This document shows positions 42,531 to 44,473 of a DNA stretch of 44,473 nucleotides, one piece after another. The translations under genes and the position numbers were made by a program. The notes below the pieces were generated by a model. The model saw only the letters and a list, made by a program, of their open reading frames with translations. It was not told where the DNA came from and made no database searches. Source of the stretch: an uncultured Bacilli bacterium. GTDB lineage: Bacteria > Bacillota_I > Bacilli_A > RF39 > UBA660. Positions within the stretch are counted from its first letter, which is position 1. Every line of letters begins with the position of its first letter. Location: the NCBI GenBank assembly GCA_947628145.1, contig CANQYU010000004.1:1-44473 (forward strand), in the 5' to 3' direction.

Positions 42531-43504
42531 TATAATACCTCCAAACTAACCGCATGGGCTATACCCGGAATGCCTAACTTTTGATTAGCCATTGTAACCG
42601 ATTGTAAAGAACCCGTGGCAATTATTAATATTTTTTTATATTTTTTTGAATTAATAATTTTATTAAATAAAACTAAGGGTAAAGCAACTGGTCCACTTGC
42701 CCCCGCATAAGTTTCTTGACTATTTGAATAAATTTCACATCCTGCGTCTATATATTTTTTTAAATTAATATCATGTACTTGAGCTAACATTTCTAAAAAT
42801 ATTTCTTTTCCAACTTTTCCTAAATCCCCAGTTAATATTAAATCATAATAACTAGCATTTCTTTTCATTTCATTTAAATGCGTAACTAAAGTTTTAACGG
42901 CCGCGGGAGCCATAACTGCGCCCATATTATTTACATCTTTAATTCCCATATCGACACTTTCGCCAATGGTGGCACTTTCAACTTTAATATTTGTAGCTTC
43001 ATTAGTAAGTAAGGTTGAAACCGCCCCCGTCGCTGTAAAAGTCGTGGTATGTTTTTTAGCTGCCCCATATTCTACTGGATATCTAAATTGTCTTTCCGCA
43101 TTTAAATTATGACTACTAGTAACACTAACTACTTTTTTCGCTAATTTACTACTTATAAATGTTGCTCCCACAATCAATTCTTCACAAAATGTTGCACAAG
43201 CACTATAAACTCCTAAATAAGGAATTTTAAATCTTGAGGCATTATAACTACTAATGCTAGTTTGATTAATTAAATCTCCCCCAATTAATAAATCAATTTT
43301 ACTATCAGTTAATTTATTATAATTAAGAAGATTATCAACCACCACCTGTTGCATTTTTACCTCCGCTTGTTCAAATGTTTTTTCGCCATAATAATAATCA
43401 TCAATTGTTAAATCATAGTTATTTAAAAGTCCATCTTTTTCTAAAGGACCTGCTAAAGTAAAATAATCTTTTAAATAAACATTATTAAATTTTTTACTAG
43501 CCAA
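42530..43504 (-). CDS. spoVAD: Stage V sporulation protein AD
   Basis: 324 aa, a thiolase-fold protein that binds dipicolinic acid on the spore inner membrane. Visible motifs include GDLINQTSISSYNASRF, GVYSACATFCEELIVGA, VTSSHNLNAERQFRYPVEYG and ILTGDLGKVGKEIFLEML. The active-site-like cysteine region CATFCE is intact. It overlaps spoVAC by 8 bases. Confidence 0.97.
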   Translation of the reverse strand: MASKKFNNVYLKDYFTLAGPLEKDGLLNNYDLTIDDYYYGEKTFEQAEVKMQQVVVDNLLNYNKLTDSKIDLLIGGDLINQTSISSYNASRFKIPYLGVYSACATFCEELIVGATFISSKLAKKVVSVTSSHNLNAERQFRYPVEYGAAKKHTTTFTATGAVSTLLTNEATNIKVESATIGESVDMGIKDVNNMGAVMAPAAVKTLVTHLNEMKRNASYYDLILTGDLGKVGKEIFLEMLAQVHDINLKKYIDAGCEIYSNSQETYAGASGPVALPLVLFNKIINSKKYKKILIIATGSLQSVTMANQKLGIPGIAHAVSLEVL

Positions 43505-43934
43505 GAGTAATCACCTTCACAATCACTAAAACAAAAGAACTTAATATTCCAAATAAAATAACGCTTCCAGCTAATTTAAAAAAATTTGCTCCAAGACCCG
43601 TAATTAATCCCTCTTTTTTATAATCTAAAGCACTACTTGATATCGAATGAGCAAACCCGGTCGTCGGTAAAAGTAACCCAGCCTTAGCTTTACTCATCCA
43701 ATTATCAAAGAAACCTAAAGCTGTAAATAAAGAAGCTCCAAATATTATAATAAGACAAGTCCAGGTACTCGCATCAACTCTTGATAAATCAAAAATACCC
43801 ATTAATATTTTAATTATTCCCTCGGCCATAAAACCTATTAAACCTCCGACTAAAAAAGCTATTAAAGCATTTTCTACTTTATTTTCTTGCGGTTCATGTT
43901 TTTTCACTAACTTTTGATATTCATCTTTATTCAT
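43497..43934 (-). CDS. spoVAC: Stage V sporulation protein AC
   Basis: 145 aa from the ATG at 43934, because GGAGGCG sits 3 bases upstream (the track start at 43946 lies on that site). Membrane segments are near residues 27-50 (NALIAFLVGGLIGFMAEGIIKIL), 60-85 and the C-terminus; GLLLPTTGFAHSISSSALDYKKEGLITGLGANFFKLAGSVI is the family core. SpoVAC is a mechanosensitive-type channel component. First gene of the operon behind a sigma-G-like promoter. Confidence 0.96.
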   Translation of the reverse strand: MNKDEYQKLVKKHEPQENKVENALIAFLVGGLIGFMAEGIIKILMGIFDLSRVDASTWTCLIIIFGASLFTALGFFDNWMSKAKAGLLLPTTGFAHSISSSALDYKKEGLITGLGANFFKLAGSVILFGILSSFVLVIVKVITLG

Positions 43935-43949
43935 AAACGCCTCCATTCT

Positions 43950-43979
43950 TATTATGAAATAAATTAAAAAAAGTTATAC
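43950..43979 (-). promoter_or_regulatory. Candidate sigma-G promoter of spoVA
   Basis: GTATA (43979-43975), an 18-base spacer and CATAATA (43956-43950) match the forespore sigma-G consensus (GHATR-N17/18-CATWHTA) at every position. spoVA is sigma-G-controlled in B. subtilis. The -35 lies inside the nrdG terminator hairpin. Confidence 0.65.
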
Positions 43980-43997
43980 ATTTTTGTGTATAACTTT
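43963..43997 (-). terminator. Terminator of nrdG
   Basis: AAAGTTATACA and TGTATAACTTT form an 11-bp stem with a 6-base loop, followed by TTTT on the minus strand. Confidence 0.75.
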
Positions 43998-44014
43998 AAG
44001 CTTATTAACAAATT

Positions 44015-44473
44015 TTAAACTGGTACCTCTTCTTTTTCATATAAAACAACTTTACCTTTTTTTAAACTTTCTTTAACATCAATAACTCTTTGATTAGAAG
44101 AGCCACAATATTTTAAAAGAAAACTATGTAATTCATCTTTATATTGTCCATCAACTAAGACATCAATATAATTTAATACCTCTTTATCCATCAAGTCTCT
44201 ATCCATTAAAAAACCTGACCAAGCCCAAATTGTTTTATTGGGATAAACTGCTTTAAATCTTTTTGCTAATTTGGTAGTTCCCTCAATATTTTTAGGATGC
44301 ATTGGCTCGCCCCCTAAAATAGATAAACCCTCTATATAATCATATTTAGCTAAATCAATTATTTTATCAATTACCTCATCATTAAATTCTTTTCCCCCTG
44401 CAAAATCATGGGTTTCCGGATTAAAGCAATTATAACAATGAAAAGCACAACCTTGCATAAATATTGATACTCT
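44015..44473 (-). CDS. nrdG: Anaerobic ribonucleotide reductase activating protein (N-terminus cut by window edge)
   Basis: The frame is open to the window end (RVSIF before the first Met), so the gene starts outside. GCAFHCYNCFNPETHDF carries the radical-SAM CxxxCxxC cluster and the NPETWDF-type signature of NrdG; LSILGGEPMHP and IWAWSGF follow. It makes the glycyl radical on NrdD using SAM and a 4Fe-4S cluster, so the organism makes deoxynucleotides without oxygen. nrdD presumably lies upstream, outside the window. Confidence 0.95.
   Translation of the reverse strand, partial: RVSIFMQGCAFHCYNCFNPETHDFAGGKEFNDEVIDKIIDLAKYDYIEGLSILGGEPMHPKNIEGTTKLAKRFKAVYPNKTIWAWSGFLMDRDLMDKEVLNYIDVLVDGQYKDELHSFLLKYCGSSNQRVIDVKESLKKGKVVLYEKEEVPV

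Overview
The window looks like chromosomal DNA from an AT-rich, low-GC, Gram-positive-type bacterium that makes endospores and lives anaerobically. The evidence is a spoVAC-spoVAD-spoVAE operon behind a sigma-G-like promoter, the Firmicutes RNA-decay pair RNase Y and RNase J, ScpA/ScpB, an M16 peptidase pair like YmfF/YmfH, the anaerobic RNR activase NrdG, a superoxide reductase and FeoAB. Shine-Dalgarno sequences are mostly clear, and TGA is used as a stop. An uncultured gut Bacilli/Mollicutes-related spore former fits best, but this assignment is inference.

Layout. 1-1.9 kb is an accessory stretch: the tail of a KilA-N-type phage-like protein, an unknown gene, then a compact convergent type I toxin-antitoxin locus (27-aa hydrophobic peptide facing a ~113-nt RNA), and a separate ~200-nt structured RNA. 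1.9-6.6 kb holds desulfoferrodoxin, tRNA-Gln, unknown genes, a histidine-phosphatase-like protein lacking its catalytic His, a small-multidrug-export family protein, TrmL and a membrane-anchored thioredoxin-like protein preceded by an unlisted 45-aa membrane protein. 6.7-14.5 kb is RNA and DNA maintenance: RNase J, a two-gene NHEJ system (Ku plus a ligase-only LigD), a frameshifted pyruvate-kinase-like gene, RNase Y and RecA. 14.5-19.3 kb has rpsD with a structured leader, the M16 pair and lexA. Divergent from lexA is an unlisted 30-aa membrane peptide whose promoter contains an SOS box. 19.3-26.2 kb has a U32 peptidase, RmuC, a DedA/VTT protein, FeoAB and a divergent DtxR/MntR-type regulator with a palindrome between them.

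26.1-36.6 kb is dominated by a Tad/Flp-type pilus machine in two minus-strand blocks. Block one is Flp, TadE, a TadE/G-like protein, a CpaE-like ATPase, CpaF, TadB and TadC. Block two is two Cys-rich mini-pilins, two larger pilin-like proteins (one fused to InlB-type B-repeats) and a second TadZ/CpaE-like protein. obg, a DUF192 gene and an unknown exported protein lie between the blocks. 36.7-39.3 kb has a CPBP protease, a divergent metallophosphoesterase, a PAP2 phosphatase, a second copy of the RNA family seen at 1.2 kb, and tRNA-Leu. 39.3-44.5 kb has a pentapeptide-repeat-like gene overlapping scpB, then scpA, an unknown membrane protein, the spoVA genes and partial nrdG.

The most notable items are the Fst/par-like type I toxin-antitoxin locus and its second RNA copy, the SOS-controlled 30-aa membrane peptide in the position that yneA occupies next to lexA in Bacillus, the unusual pilin set, and matching sigma-G-like promoters on spoVA and ku-ligD. 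No CRISPR array, insertion sequence or rRNA was seen.
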